A stretch of DNA of 7,526 nucleotides from Dehalococcoidia bacterium (GTDB lineage Bacteria; Chloroflexota; Dehalococcoidia; SZUA-161), in NCBI GenBank assembly GCA_020344295.1, contig CP070819.1, forward strand, positions 94,730 through 102,255. The letters run 5' to 3'. How positions within the stretch are numbered: position 1 is the stretch's first letter; every line of letters begins with the position of its first letter. The translations under genes and the position numbers were made by a program. This document shows positions 1 to 6,580 of this stretch, piece by piece. The notes under the pieces are model-generated. The model ran no database searches, was not told the origin of the DNA, and saw only the letters and a program-made list of their open reading frames with translations.

Positions 1-561
1 GGCCGCGATGTCCGCGCTTTCTCTTCCCTCCAGAATCAGATGCCTGATTTCAATTTCAGTTATTATGCAGCAGGGCTCCTGTAGAATGACGGGATCGGTC
101 GCCTCAAGTGACAAAGGGCCGAGCTGGGAGACTTCAACACCAAGACTCTGGGCCATGATTTCCAGGGATCGTCCTGTTCCAGCGGCACATTTCCTGTTAA
201 TGCGGAAGTCCTCCAGAACACCATCAGGATTCAGCTTTATAACCTTGCAGTCCTGACCACCGCCATCGATAATTGTCCTAACGCTGGGAACGAGCCACCT
301 GGCGCCTCTCCCGTGGCAGGATATCTCGCTGACATTATCATGGGCAAAGGGTATAATATTACGCCCATACCCGGTACTCACACAATAATCGATATCATCA
401 TAGGAGAGCGCAAGCTTCCCTAGAAGCTTATCCATGACATCGACAGCCGACTGAACCGCTCTGGCTCTCGACTGAATCAGCTCGGATCCCAGGATTGCAC
501 CGTTCTCCATGACCACTGCTTTCGCTGTCAAAGAGCCGATATCGCATCCGGCAAAAACCAT
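1..561 (-). CDS. 2-hydroxyacyl-CoA dehydratase / benzoyl-CoA reductase activator ATPase (BcrA/BadF/HgdC family), truncated by window edge
   Basis: The reading frame is open from ATG at 561 to base 1 (187 codons), so the C-terminus lies outside the window. Members of this ASKHA-fold family are homodimeric or heterodimeric ATPases that hold one [4Fe-4S] cluster between subunits. They pass a low-potential electron, driven by ATP, to a 2-hydroxyacyl-CoA dehydratase or benzoyl-CoA reductase in the cytoplasm. Visible motifs are the phosphate-1 loop GCDIGSLTAK (5-14), GGGQD (100-104), the cluster-ligand motif KCAAGTGR (Cys125), and a second conserved Cys at 164 or 165. The 39-residue Cys spacing suits the family. 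The nucleotide motifs look intact, unlike the paralogue upstream. A GGAG lies 11 nt before the ATG. Only 22 bp separate it from the preceding activator gene, so the two are probably co-transcribed. Which acyl-CoA enzyme it serves cannot be told from here. Confidence 0.88.
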   Translation of the reverse strand, partial: MVFAGCDIGSLTAKAVVMENGAILGSELIQSRARAVQSAVDVMDKLLGKLALSYDDIDYCVSTGYGRNIIPFAHDNVSEISCHGRGARWLVPSVRTIIDGGGQDCKVIKLNPDGVLEDFRINRKCAAGTGRSLEIMAQSLGVEVSQLGPLSLEATDPVILQEPCCIITEIEIRHLILEGRESADIAA

Positions 562-583
562 TATCTGTGTCACTCCACAAAGA

Positions 584-1369
584 CTATGTAGTAAGGGGGC
601 TCTCCCTAGCCATGAGTGCGGCTCCATATGCTCCAACAAGCTGAGGATCGATCCCGTCCAGATCGGCGAGCTTCACTCCTATCTCTTTTTCAAAATCCCG
701 GACAACGATGCAGTTTTTAGCCACGCCACCTGTCATCGCCACTTCTTCGTTAACGCTTATCCTTCTGGCCAGACCTGCTATCTTGGCAGCAACAGCGGAG
801 GCGATGCCGGCAAAGATATCAACAGGATCATTGCCATCATGGACATGGGAGATCACATCGCTCTCAGCAAGTATCACGCATTGACCCGTTACGCGAAGAG
901 GACTGTTGGAGGTAAGCGAGACCCTGCTCAACTCCTCGACTGACATCTCCAGAGCCTCCGCCATGACCTCGATGAACCTCCCCGTTCCAGCCGCGCACTT
1001 ATCGGTAATGGCAGACTCGGATACCTTGCCGTTGTCGTCGATATTAAAGGCAGTGAAACTATGCCCGCCAACGTCGATAACTGTCCTTACTCTCGGATTG
1101 AGTTCTCTTATAGCTCTGTGGAGGCAGAGAGTTGGCGGTACAATATTATCGGCATAGGTAACAGCTCTCATTCCAAATCCGGTTGACAAACAGTAGTCTA
1201 TCTGTTCCCTGGATATGTCTGCCTTAGCCAGAGCCCTATCCATCACCTCAACTGCTGCCTGCTGGGGATGGTTCTTATAGGGGAGGATTTCCGAGGCAAG
1301 GATGTCAGAGCCCCTGATAACAGCCACCTTTGCCGAAAGAATCCCCAAATCACATCCGGCGAATATCAA
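584..1369 (-). CDS. Second activator ATPase of the BcrA/BadF/HgdC family, with altered nucleotide-binding motifs
   Basis: The protein is 261 residues, the usual length for a single-domain HgdC-type activator. It aligns by eye with the downstream paralogue over its whole N-terminal part. Conserved features are GCDLGILSAK (5-14), DVGGHS (99-104), KCAAGTGR with Cys125, TGQCVILAESD with Cys164, and the C-terminal GGVAKN (214-219) and DPQLVGAYGAAL blocks. The two Cys fit the bridging [4Fe-4S] cluster. The phosphate loop has Ile where Ser is usual (DxGS), and the GGQD motif reads GGHS, losing its Asp. This suggests a non-equivalent subunit, as in the heteromeric BcrA/BcrD pair of class I benzoyl-CoA reductase, but that is inference. 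The start is TTG at 1369, chosen because it matches the paralogue's start and an in-frame stop lies four codons upstream. The nearest Shine-Dalgarno (GGGGAG) is rather far, about 13 nt away. Confidence 0.88.
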   Translation of the reverse strand: MIFAGCDLGILSAKVAVIRGSDILASEILPYKNHPQQAAVEVMDRALAKADISREQIDYCLSTGFGMRAVTYADNIVPPTLCLHRAIRELNPRVRTVIDVGGHSFTAFNIDDNGKVSESAITDKCAAGTGRFIEVMAEALEMSVEELSRVSLTSNSPLRVTGQCVILAESDVISHVHDGNDPVDIFAGIASAVAAKIAGLARRISVNEEVAMTGGVAKNCIVVRDFEKEIGVKLADLDGIDPQLVGAYGAALMARESPLTT

Positions 1370-1446
1370 CGCTGTTAATTATCTCCCCTATCGAATTACC
1401 AACCGATATCCATGTATATAAACAATCACTCTGTGCGGCTAAAAGA

Positions 1447-1475
1447 AATATAATAACAATCTGGAGATTATTCAA
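1447..1475 (-). promoter_or_regulatory. Candidate sigma70-type promoter for the activator gene pair
   Basis: Read on the minus strand, TTGAAT (1475-1470) and TATATT (1452-1447) are separated by exactly 17 bp. Transcription would begin near 1440, leaving an untranslated leader of about 70 nt before the TTG start at 1369. It lies in the 151-bp gap after the hydrogenase maturation protease, the largest gap inside the minus-strand gene row. The activators may therefore be transcribed separately from the hydrogenase genes. The gap is AT-rich, so a chance match is possible. No convincing terminator hairpin with a T-run was found in the gap, so read-through from the hydrogenase operon cannot be excluded. 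Confidence 0.45.
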
Positions 1476-1520
1476 AGCCGAATTACGATGTTTTTAGATA
1501 TTGCGCTAATCTCATTAATC

Positions 1521-2000
1521 CTAATGTACCAAGGAGCCTTCCACTTCCGCGTTAATAATAGCGATATAGTCCTGTAATCTCTCTTGTAGCGCAGATGAGA
1601 GACCTTCACCAAGAGCTATAAGCTCAGGCTGAATGCCGAATATTACGACTTCTTCCGGATATTCCCCCAGTCTCTTTGATAACTCCAGTACATCCAGTAA
1701 ATCCCCCTCATGCAGTGAGAGATGCGTCATCTCCTTTGTGGACACAACTTCATCAGGATGAAAACGACGGATTGTTCCCGCAGGCTCTCTCATATATGCA
1801 CAGTCGACCAGTATCGCTTTCCTCCTCCCGGCTATCGCATGGACCACGCCCATCGGCGATGTACCAGGCTCGACGATATCAGTATCCGGCAACTGTTCCG
1901 ACGCTTCCAATAATCCGCGAACAACATAGAGACCTATACCCTCATCTGCCATCAACGGATTACCAAGTCCTACTACAACAGTGCTGTTTCGCTCCGTCAT
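1521..2000 (-). CDS. [NiFe] hydrogenase maturation protease (HyaD/HybD/HycI family, peptidase M52)
   Basis: The 159-residue protein has the family's usual length and opens with VVVGLGNPLMADEGIG (8-23), the hallmark glycine-rich strand and loop. By comparison with HybD, Glu20, Asp66 (in AILVDCAY) and His97 (in SLHE) are the likely nickel ligands. The enzyme is a nickel-dependent cytoplasmic endopeptidase. Once nickel is inserted it cuts the C-terminal tail from the hydrogenase large subunit just after the DPCxxCxxH motif, which lets the active site close. The gene starts with ATG, has an AGAGGA ribosome binding site 4 nt upstream, and follows the large-subunit gene after 54 bp. That position strongly suggests its substrate is the HydA encoded next to it. 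The maturation factors HypA-F are not in the window. Confidence 0.93.
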   Translation of the reverse strand: MTERNSTVVVGLGNPLMADEGIGLYVVRGLLEASEQLPDTDIVEPGTSPMGVVHAIAGRRKAILVDCAYMREPAGTIRRFHPDEVVSTKEMTHLSLHEGDLLDVLELSKRLGEYPEEVVIFGIQPELIALGEGLSSALQERLQDYIAIINAEVEGSLVH

Positions 2001-2054
2001 ATAATCCTCTTCGGATCACCTTATAACAAGCTGATGGAAAACCGCTTTGCGCAT

Positions 2055-3353
2055 TTACACAAATTCGATATTCAGAAAATGTGTGGAGCAAGATATACAC
2101 GGATCATAAGCTCGAACCAGCATCTCCAGCATCTGCCGAATCTCGTCCTGGCCCCGATCCATAATCTGCGGTACCAGAGCCTCAAAATCCTTCTGAATGT
2201 TCCCGTGATTCTGGTTTGTGGGGATACAGCAGTTGGCCGACACGCACCTGCCATCATCATCAAAGGCATACCTGTGGAACAGAATGCCGCGGGGGGCTTC
2301 GATTGCTCCTACTCCCATACCTGCCTTCGCCTCTACATGCGGCACCTCATAGGTAATCCCCGCCGTTAGAAGCTCGTCAATCAACTGTAACGCATGCTCA
2401 ACTACCTGCACACTCTCGATAACCTGCGCCACACTGTTCATATAAGGGTTGCAGCACCCTTTCTCCAGACCAAATGCCTTCGCTGTCTTTTCCGCGAGAG
2501 GCAGCAGATGATCTGCGTTGAGGTTGTATCGGGCCAGCGCCCCCACCGCGTATGAATCCCGGTGCCACCTCGCCCACTTAGCCGTTGACTGCTTCGTTAT
2601 ATATTCGTTGACAACCGATTCGAACTCATGGATATTCACCTTATCCGATGTATCGGTGCTGCCGATATCGCCGTGGTAGAAGGTATAGACCCCCGGCTCC
2701 ATCAGAGCGATATATTCGGTATCCCGTTCAAAAGCGGGTAATTTATCAGCTAGGCTCATAACGAGTTCCGCTATTATCTCCAGCTTGGGTACTGTATCCA
2801 CCAGCGACTTCCTAAGCTCTTTCAATTCCTCGTCGGTGGGCAGTTTGCCGAAGCCGCCGACTCTGAAGCTTACGGGATGGGTCATCCGCCCGCCCAGGAG
2901 TTCCATCCATTGATTGCCGACGCGATGGGCAGCGACGATTGTCTTCACTGCATCGGGATGAGAGGAGGCAAGCGGTACAACCGACTTCACTCCCAGCAGG
3001 TCAGGGGCGATGAGATATCCTACATGAAGAACATGGCTCTCAAGCTGCTCCCCGTAATACGCCAAGATGCGTAGTTTGTCGGTCTGCTCCGAAATCTCTA
3101 CACCTAGCGCCCCCTCAACAGCCTTTAAAGCCGCCAGCGAGTGGGCGAACGAACATATCCCACAAATGCGGCAGACGATGGGCTGGATTTCATCCCACAT
3201 CCTGCCGCGCACCATTGCTTCAAAAAAACGCGGGGCCTCCGGCACCTGCCATTCCAGCTTCTCTATCTTACCGTTACTGGTGTTAAGGACGATATTTCCA
3301 TGCCCTTCTACCCGCGTTATGTGGTGGACATTGACATCAATCGACTTACTCAT
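2055..3353 (-). CDS. hydA: Group 3b [NiFe] hydrogenase large (alpha) subunit, HydA-like
   Basis: This 432-residue protein carries the [NiFe] active site, where H2 is split or formed. The two ligand motifs are present: RICGIC (62-67; Cys64 and Cys67) near the N-terminus and DPCISCSTH (417-425; Cys419 and Cys422) at the C-terminus. The upstream RVEGHG block (14-19) is typical of all large subunits. Only seven residues (FLNIEFV) follow His425. This short tail should be removed by the maturation protease encoded downstream. There is no Tat signal or membrane segment in the subunits, so the enzyme is cytoplasmic. The ATG overlaps the hydD stop as ATGA and has GGAG 8 nt upstream. The closest known arrangement is the hydBGDA sulfhydrogenase of Pyrococcus furiosus. 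The F420-non-reducing MvhA class is an alternative by large subunit alone, but the hydB and hydG neighbours argue for group 3b. Confidence 0.95.
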   Translation of the reverse strand: MSKSIDVNVHHITRVEGHGNIVLNTSNGKIEKLEWQVPEAPRFFEAMVRGRMWDEIQPIVCRICGICSFAHSLAALKAVEGALGVEISEQTDKLRILAYYGEQLESHVLHVGYLIAPDLLGVKSVVPLASSHPDAVKTIVAAHRVGNQWMELLGGRMTHPVSFRVGGFGKLPTDEELKELRKSLVDTVPKLEIIAELVMSLADKLPAFERDTEYIALMEPGVYTFYHGDIGSTDTSDKVNIHEFESVVNEYITKQSTAKWARWHRDSYAVGALARYNLNADHLLPLAEKTAKAFGLEKGCCNPYMNSVAQVIESVQVVEHALQLIDELLTAGITYEVPHVEAKAGMGVGAIEAPRGILFHRYAFDDDGRCVSANCCIPTNQNHGNIQKDFEALVPQIMDRGQDEIRQMLEMLVRAYDPCISCSTHFLNIEFV

Positions 3354-4096
3354 AGCGTCTGCTCCTGTTTGCTGCCGAATAGGAACATTCGGCCTCTCAG
3401 ATTATCTATCGTTTTATGGTACTGCGCCATGATCTCCTTGGCCGCGTTTACATTGGGATTATCAACATAGCCCCGGCAGCCGTAGCACCAGAATCCGCCT
3501 GATGGGCACTTCGCATCACATCCTGCTCTGATGATCGGCCCGAGACAGATCTCACCGTACTCGTACCGGCAGGGATTTCCTTTCATTTTGCATTCCACGC
3601 ATACCGGATAGTTTGGGATGAAAGGTTTCTTACCCATTAAGATGCAGCGGAGGATATAGGCGAACTCCTTGTTATTAATAGGACAGCCATGTACCTTGTA
3701 ATCGACCTTGACGACCTCATCCAGCGCTTTAGTCAGCGCAGTATTCAGATGCGGCAGATGGGCCGAATCACAGTACACACAGCGCTTGACGTCATTAAGG
3801 TCAAACTTGTTCTTCAGCTTATTCACGCCGCCGGTCGTCGCACAGGAACCCAATGCAATCAGCATACCGGCGTGCGAGCGGATTTCTTGCAGCCTTTCCT
3901 CGTCCTCGTGACGGGTAATGGAACCCTCGACAATCGCGATATCATATCCATCCCTGTGGTCGGACATCGCCTCGCGCCACTCTACAGGATCGACCACGGA
4001 GATAAGCTCCAGCAGATCCTCCTCCATATTCACTATCTGGAGCTGACACCCCTCGCAGCAGGCAAAATCGAAGATAGCTACTTTCGGCTTGCTCAT
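3350..4096 (-). CDS. hydD: Group 3b [NiFe] hydrogenase small (delta) subunit, HydD-like
   Basis: The 248-residue subunit relays electrons between the [NiFe] site and the HydBG arm through iron-sulfur clusters. The proximal-cluster motifs are visible: CEGCQLQ (Cys14, Cys17), GSCATTGG (Cys85) and HGCP (Cys138). A Cys-rich C-terminal half follows (Cys166, 169, 176, 184, 193, 197, 204, 207), matching the PVCxEC...PC...CLGP...AGC..xCP...C.GCRG pattern of Pyrococcus HydD, where further [4Fe-4S] clusters sit. No N-terminal Tat signal is present, unlike membrane uptake hydrogenases. The ATG overlaps the hydG stop as ATGA and has AGGAGG 7 nt upstream; its own TGA overlaps the hydA start. This tight overlap suggests equimolar, coupled translation of the subunits. 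Confidence 0.94.
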   Translation of the reverse strand: MSKPKVAIFDFACCEGCQLQIVNMEEDLLELISVVDPVEWREAMSDHRDGYDIAIVEGSITRHEDEERLQEIRSHAGMLIALGSCATTGGVNKLKNKFDLNDVKRCVYCDSAHLPHLNTALTKALDEVVKVDYKVHGCPINNKEFAYILRCILMGKKPFIPNYPVCVECKMKGNPCRYEYGEICLGPIIRAGCDAKCPSGGFWCYGCRGYVDNPNVNAAKEIMAQYHKTIDNLRGRMFLFGSKQEQTL

Positions 4097-4938
4097 TGAA
4101 TGGCCTCCTGTACCTCAGCTATATCGGCAAATCTGAACACGGGGCCGTCCTGGCAGACATAAAGCCCGTCAATTTGACAGTGGCCGCACTTACCGACACC
4201 ACACTTCATATGGCGCTCAAGCGACACAAAGATGTTCTTATCGACCATCCCCATCTTATAAAGTGACATGATTGCGAATTTAAACATCACCGGCGGGCCG
4301 CATATGACCGCCACCGTCTTCCTGGGATCGACCATCATGTCCGTCATCAGTGTAGTGATAACCCCCACGTTCCCTGTCCACTCCTCATCGCCCCGGTCCA
4401 CGGTCTCCAGATATTTCACATTCTCCTTCGACACTATCGCCTCGACCTCATCGAGGAAGAGCCGTTCTGCAGGGCTTTTGGTGCCATAGAGAATCGTCAC
4501 CTCGCCGTAGTCATCACGATTATCCAGGACGTAGTTAATCGCTGAACGGACAGGTACCCGACCCAGGCCGCCGCAGATAAAAACAATGTCTTTTCCCCTC
4601 ATCTCATCTTCAACCGGGAAGTGGGTTCCAAACGGACCGCGGATTCCTATCTTGTCACCGGACTTGAGACCATGCATGGCGTGCGTGACATTTCCCACAT
4701 TCCGTACCACCATCTGGAAAGAGCCAGTCTGAGTTGGTGATGATGAAATGGAAAAGGGAGCCTCGCCAATTCCGAGCACGGAGACCTCCACAAACTGGCC
4801 CGGCATGTGCCCCAGCTCCTTTCCAGAATCCAGCTTGCACTCAAAGAAGCGCTCATCAGCCGTCATTGGCTCCGATCTCAACAGCGTTGCCATCTCAGGT
4901 AGGTAGATGTCGTTCCAGCCTGTGCTTGTGCTATCCAT
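4093..4938 (-). CDS. hydG: Hydrogenase FAD/NAD(P)-binding (gamma) subunit, HydG-like flavoprotein
   Basis: This ferredoxin-NADP reductase-like subunit transfers electrons between the hydrogenase clusters and NAD(P)(H) through FAD. In the 281-residue product, APFSIS (60-65) and GPFG (101-104) form the flavin-binding barrel. GGLGRVP (123-129) and CGPP (213-216) belong to the NAD(P)-binding fold. The C-terminal Cys246-x4-Cys251-x2-Cys254-x7-Cys262 set binds a [2Fe-2S] cluster, as in dihydroorotate dehydrogenase electron-transfer subunits. The start chosen is ATG at 4938, which overlaps the hydB stop as TAATG and has GGGAGG 6 nt upstream. The frame stays open to an ATG at 5166, but that extension lies inside hydB and is Arg/Cys-rich shadow sequence. 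The pyridine-nucleotide loop differs from the commoner GGIGxAP form; whether NADP or NAD is preferred cannot be read from it. Confidence 0.94.
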   Translation of the reverse strand: MDSTSTGWNDIYLPEMATLLRSEPMTADERFFECKLDSGKELGHMPGQFVEVSVLGIGEAPFSISSSPTQTGSFQMVVRNVGNVTHAMHGLKSGDKIGIRGPFGTHFPVEDEMRGKDIVFICGGLGRVPVRSAINYVLDNRDDYGEVTILYGTKSPAERLFLDEVEAIVSKENVKYLETVDRGDEEWTGNVGVITTLMTDMMVDPRKTVAVICGPPVMFKFAIMSLYKMGMVDKNIFVSLERHMKCGVGKCGHCQIDGLYVCQDGPVFRFADIAEVQEAIQ

Positions 4939-5966
4939 TACCTGCCTCCCGCCAGTCGGTTGAAGACTTCGACTGGATTCGCAATCTTCGCCACGCAGGC
5001 CGTAATGCACCGCCCGCATCCAACACAGGCAATCTGCCCGCCGATCTTTGAGGGCACGTACTTTCCTTTTCGATAGTAGCGATGGCGATACCGGGCAGCC
5101 TCGTCCTTGCGGAAATTGAGGTTTCCGGATACCTTGGCAAAATTGACCAGCATGCAGCCGTCCCAAACCCGGAAACGCTCTCCACTTACGAGGTCCCAGT
5201 GCACTTCATCGCGAACGTCGAAACAGTAACACGTGGGACAGACAAGATTACACGACCCACAGGAAAAACAGAGCTTGGCCTTCTCTTCCCATATAGGATG
5301 GTCATATGCCTCCTCCAATAGGTCCGGCCATGTTGATGGTTCGGCTTCCAGTTCATGCCTCCGCAGCCTTCCTTTGTTGCGCTCCCAAACCAGTTGGCGC
5401 ATCTCAAGCCAACCCTGATCCGCGTCCGGGACGTCTGCGAGACTGGACATCAGTGCCGCACCCCGCTCCGTCTTGGATTCTACAAGGTACTGATCAGCGA
5501 CTTTTGTGAGCAGGACATCCCATCCCTCCTCAACTTTGTATGTCCCCATGTGGCCCGCAAACACGTCTGGCGAAACGTTCTCAACATCTACAACGACGAT
5601 AGTCGCGTTCTGTCTTCTGGACACGTAGTGAACATCACCGTTGCCCTGAGAGAAGATTTCGTCCATCTGTGTGATGGCCACCATGTCGTAGGGATGCACG
5701 CCAAGAAGCAAAAAGGGCTCCGTCTCAATTACGCTTCTGTATCCCTTGCCTCTCTGGAAAGACAAGAGAGTTTCATTCTGTGGCTGAAAAAAGGACTTCG
5801 GGGGCAGGATAGTCACGTCATAGTCCAAACGCAGATTAGTCGCCTTTGTCAACGGACCAAAGGCAAAACGGTCGCCCTTGGCCTGAACCCCAATGACCTT
5901 CTGTTTCTCGATGAGGCCTTCAACCCATTCATTCAGGGTCGCCGCATTGACCAGCTTCTTGTGTAC
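4938..5966 (-). CDS. hydB: Hydrogenase iron-sulfur (beta) subunit, HydB-like; start codon uncertain
   Basis: HydB carries two [4Fe-4S] clusters and links the hydrogenase core to the flavoprotein HydG. Counting from the TTG at 5852 (304 residues), the cluster motifs are CFSCGSCNLVCP (Cys195, 198, 201, 205) and CVGCGRCITAC (Cys276, 279, 282, 286). The motif TILPPKSFF near the N-terminus also fits HydB, which reads TIMPPKKFF in Pyrococcus. TTG 5852 is the only canonical start in the frame, but it lacks a Shine-Dalgarno and would remove about 38 residues of plausible HydB N-terminus (KKLVNAATLNEWVEG...). The frame is open back to the CBS gene's TAG at 5972-5970. An AGGGAG (5978-5973) sits 6 nt before a GTA codon at 5966. 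I give the extent from that GTA; CTG at 5954 is another candidate. The second cluster motif lacks the usual Pro after its last Cys. The stop overlaps the hydG start. Confidence 0.9.
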   Translation of the reverse strand, partial: VHKKLVNAATLNEWVEGLIEKQKVIGVQAKGDRFAFGPLTKATNLRLDYDVTILPPKSFFQPQNETLLSFQRGKGYRSVIETEPFLLLGVHPYDMVAITQMDEIFSQGNGDVHYVSRRQNATIVVVDVENVSPDVFAGHMGTYKVEEGWDVLLTKVADQYLVESKTERGAALMSSLADVPDADQGWLEMRQLVWERNKGRLRRHELEAEPSTWPDLLEEAYDHPIWEEKAKLCFSCGSCNLVCPTCYCFDVRDEVHWDLVSGERFRVWDGCMLVNFAKVSGNLNFRKDEAARYRHRYYRKGKYVPSKIGGQIACVGCGRCITACVAKIANPVEVFNRLAGGR

Positions 5967-5969
5967 TCC

Positions 5970-6383
5970 CTACTCCCTGTTTTCCGTCACTACTAGCCGA
6001 CTATAGATTCGATGCATCTCCCGGAGGATGTCGCGCCGGCTGATTATGCCCACCACCTCCCCACCCTCCACGACCGGAACCCGACGTATGCGACGAGCGG
6101 CGAAGTGATTTATTATTTCCTCAACCGGAGTGTCCGGGTCATACGTCTCCACAGTTGTCGTCATGACCTCTGACGCTGTCGTGCGCGCCGCACGGCCGCT
6201 AAGTGAAAAATTCACAATGTCGTGCTCGGTAATAATTCCCAAGAGCTTTCCGTTGTCATCCACGATGGGCAACCCGCTGATGTGCCAGCGCAAGAGGAGA
6301 GCCATCACATCGGTCAGGATCGTGTCCGGCTTTGCCGTGATGACGGTTCCTGTCATGATATCACGTGCTTTTCTCTCCCTCAT
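5970..6383 (-). CDS. Two-CBS-domain protein at the head of the hydrogenase operon
   Basis: The 137-residue protein consists almost wholly of a tandem CBS (Bateman) pair, at about residues 6-59 and 71-124. Each has the typical opening (DIMTGTVIT; EVMTTTVET), the hydrophobic SGLPIVD or RVPVVEG strand, and the ribose/phosphate motif TEHD (52-55) or SRRD (115-118). Such modules usually bind AMP, ATP or other adenosyl ligands. No DNA-binding or catalytic domain is attached. The start is ATG at 6383 with GAGGTGA 4 nt upstream. It is the first gene after the promoter region, and its TAG falls within the ribosome-binding region of hydB, in hydB's own frame. Its place suggests that it senses energy state and acts on the hydrogenase or its expression. 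That role is inferred from context only. Confidence 0.9.
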   Translation of the reverse strand: MRERKARDIMTGTVITAKPDTILTDVMALLLRWHISGLPIVDDNGKLLGIITEHDIVNFSLSGRAARTTASEVMTTTVETYDPDTPVEEIINHFAARRIRRVPVVEGGEVVGIISRRDILREMHRIYSRLVVTENRE

Positions 6384-6415
6384 CTCATCACCTCAACGAT
6401 AGGTAAAATCGGCCT

Positions 6416-6435
6416 GCTGGGCGAATGTCGATTAT
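6416..6435. repeat. Direct repeat copy 1, at the predicted hydrogenase-operon transcription start
   Basis: GCTGGGCGAATGTCGATTAT matches the copy beginning at 6481 in 17 of 20 positions. It lies immediately downstream of the minus-strand -10 box, over the predicted transcription start, where a bound repressor would block initiation. The protein that would bind it is unknown. Confidence 0.6.
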
Positions 6436-6436
6436 T

Positions 6437-6465
6437 ATTTTAGCTTTTGGACTCACCTGAGGCAA
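6437..6465 (-). promoter_or_regulatory. Candidate promoter for the CBS-hydBGDA operon
   Basis: On the minus strand, TTGCCT (6465-6460) and TAAAAT (6442-6437) are separated by 17 bp. The predicted start of transcription is near 6429, giving a leader of about 46 nt to the CBS gene. The -35 box matches the consensus at 4 of 6 positions and the -10 at 5 of 6. One copy of the local direct repeat covers the predicted transcription start and the other lies upstream of the -35 box, which suggests regulation. Confidence 0.5.
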
Positions 6466-6480
6466 GTCATCTATTGATCC

Positions 6481-6500
6481 GCTGGGTGAACGTCGATAAT
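6481..6500. repeat. Direct repeat copy 2, upstream of the predicted hydrogenase-operon promoter
   Basis: GCTGGGTGAACGTCGATAAT is the partner of the copy at 6416. It differs at 3 of 20 positions and starts exactly 65 bp away, about six helical turns, so both copies would face roughly the same side of the DNA. It lies about 16 bp upstream of the minus-strand -35 box. It could be a second operator, or the remnant of a duplicated promoter segment. Confidence 0.6.
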
Positions 6501-6580
6501 ACTATGACTCATGGGCCCACTCGGCACAAGCCTTCGACTATGCCTATTCACACAAAACAGTGTAGAGCCGGAGCCTCACC

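Noticed and set aside
509..943. Plus-strand open frame of 144 codons across the two activator genes
   Set aside because: It spans the start of one activator and the end of the other on the opposite strand, and its translation has no recognisable domain.
1500..1520. Possible terminator after the maturation protease (TAAT-GAG-ATTA)
   Set aside because: The stem is only four A-T pairs with no G-C content and no following T-run, so it would not terminate transcription.
4939..5166. N-terminal extension of HydG to the ATG at 5166
   Set aside because: It overlaps the hydB C-terminal cluster region in another frame, and the ATG at 4938 has a strong ribosome binding site and matches the family N-terminus.
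5970..5972. TAG as a pyrrolysine codon joining CBS and HydB into one protein
   Set aside because: TAG also ends the maturation protease and the 584-1369 activator gene here, the CBS pair looks complete without extension, and no pyl genes are visible. It is kept only as one option in the hydB start finding.
5355..5996. Long plus-strand open frame (213 codons) opposite hydB and the CBS gene end
   Set aside because: It lies wholly antisense to well-supported coding sequence, shows no family motif, and has no good ribosome binding site.
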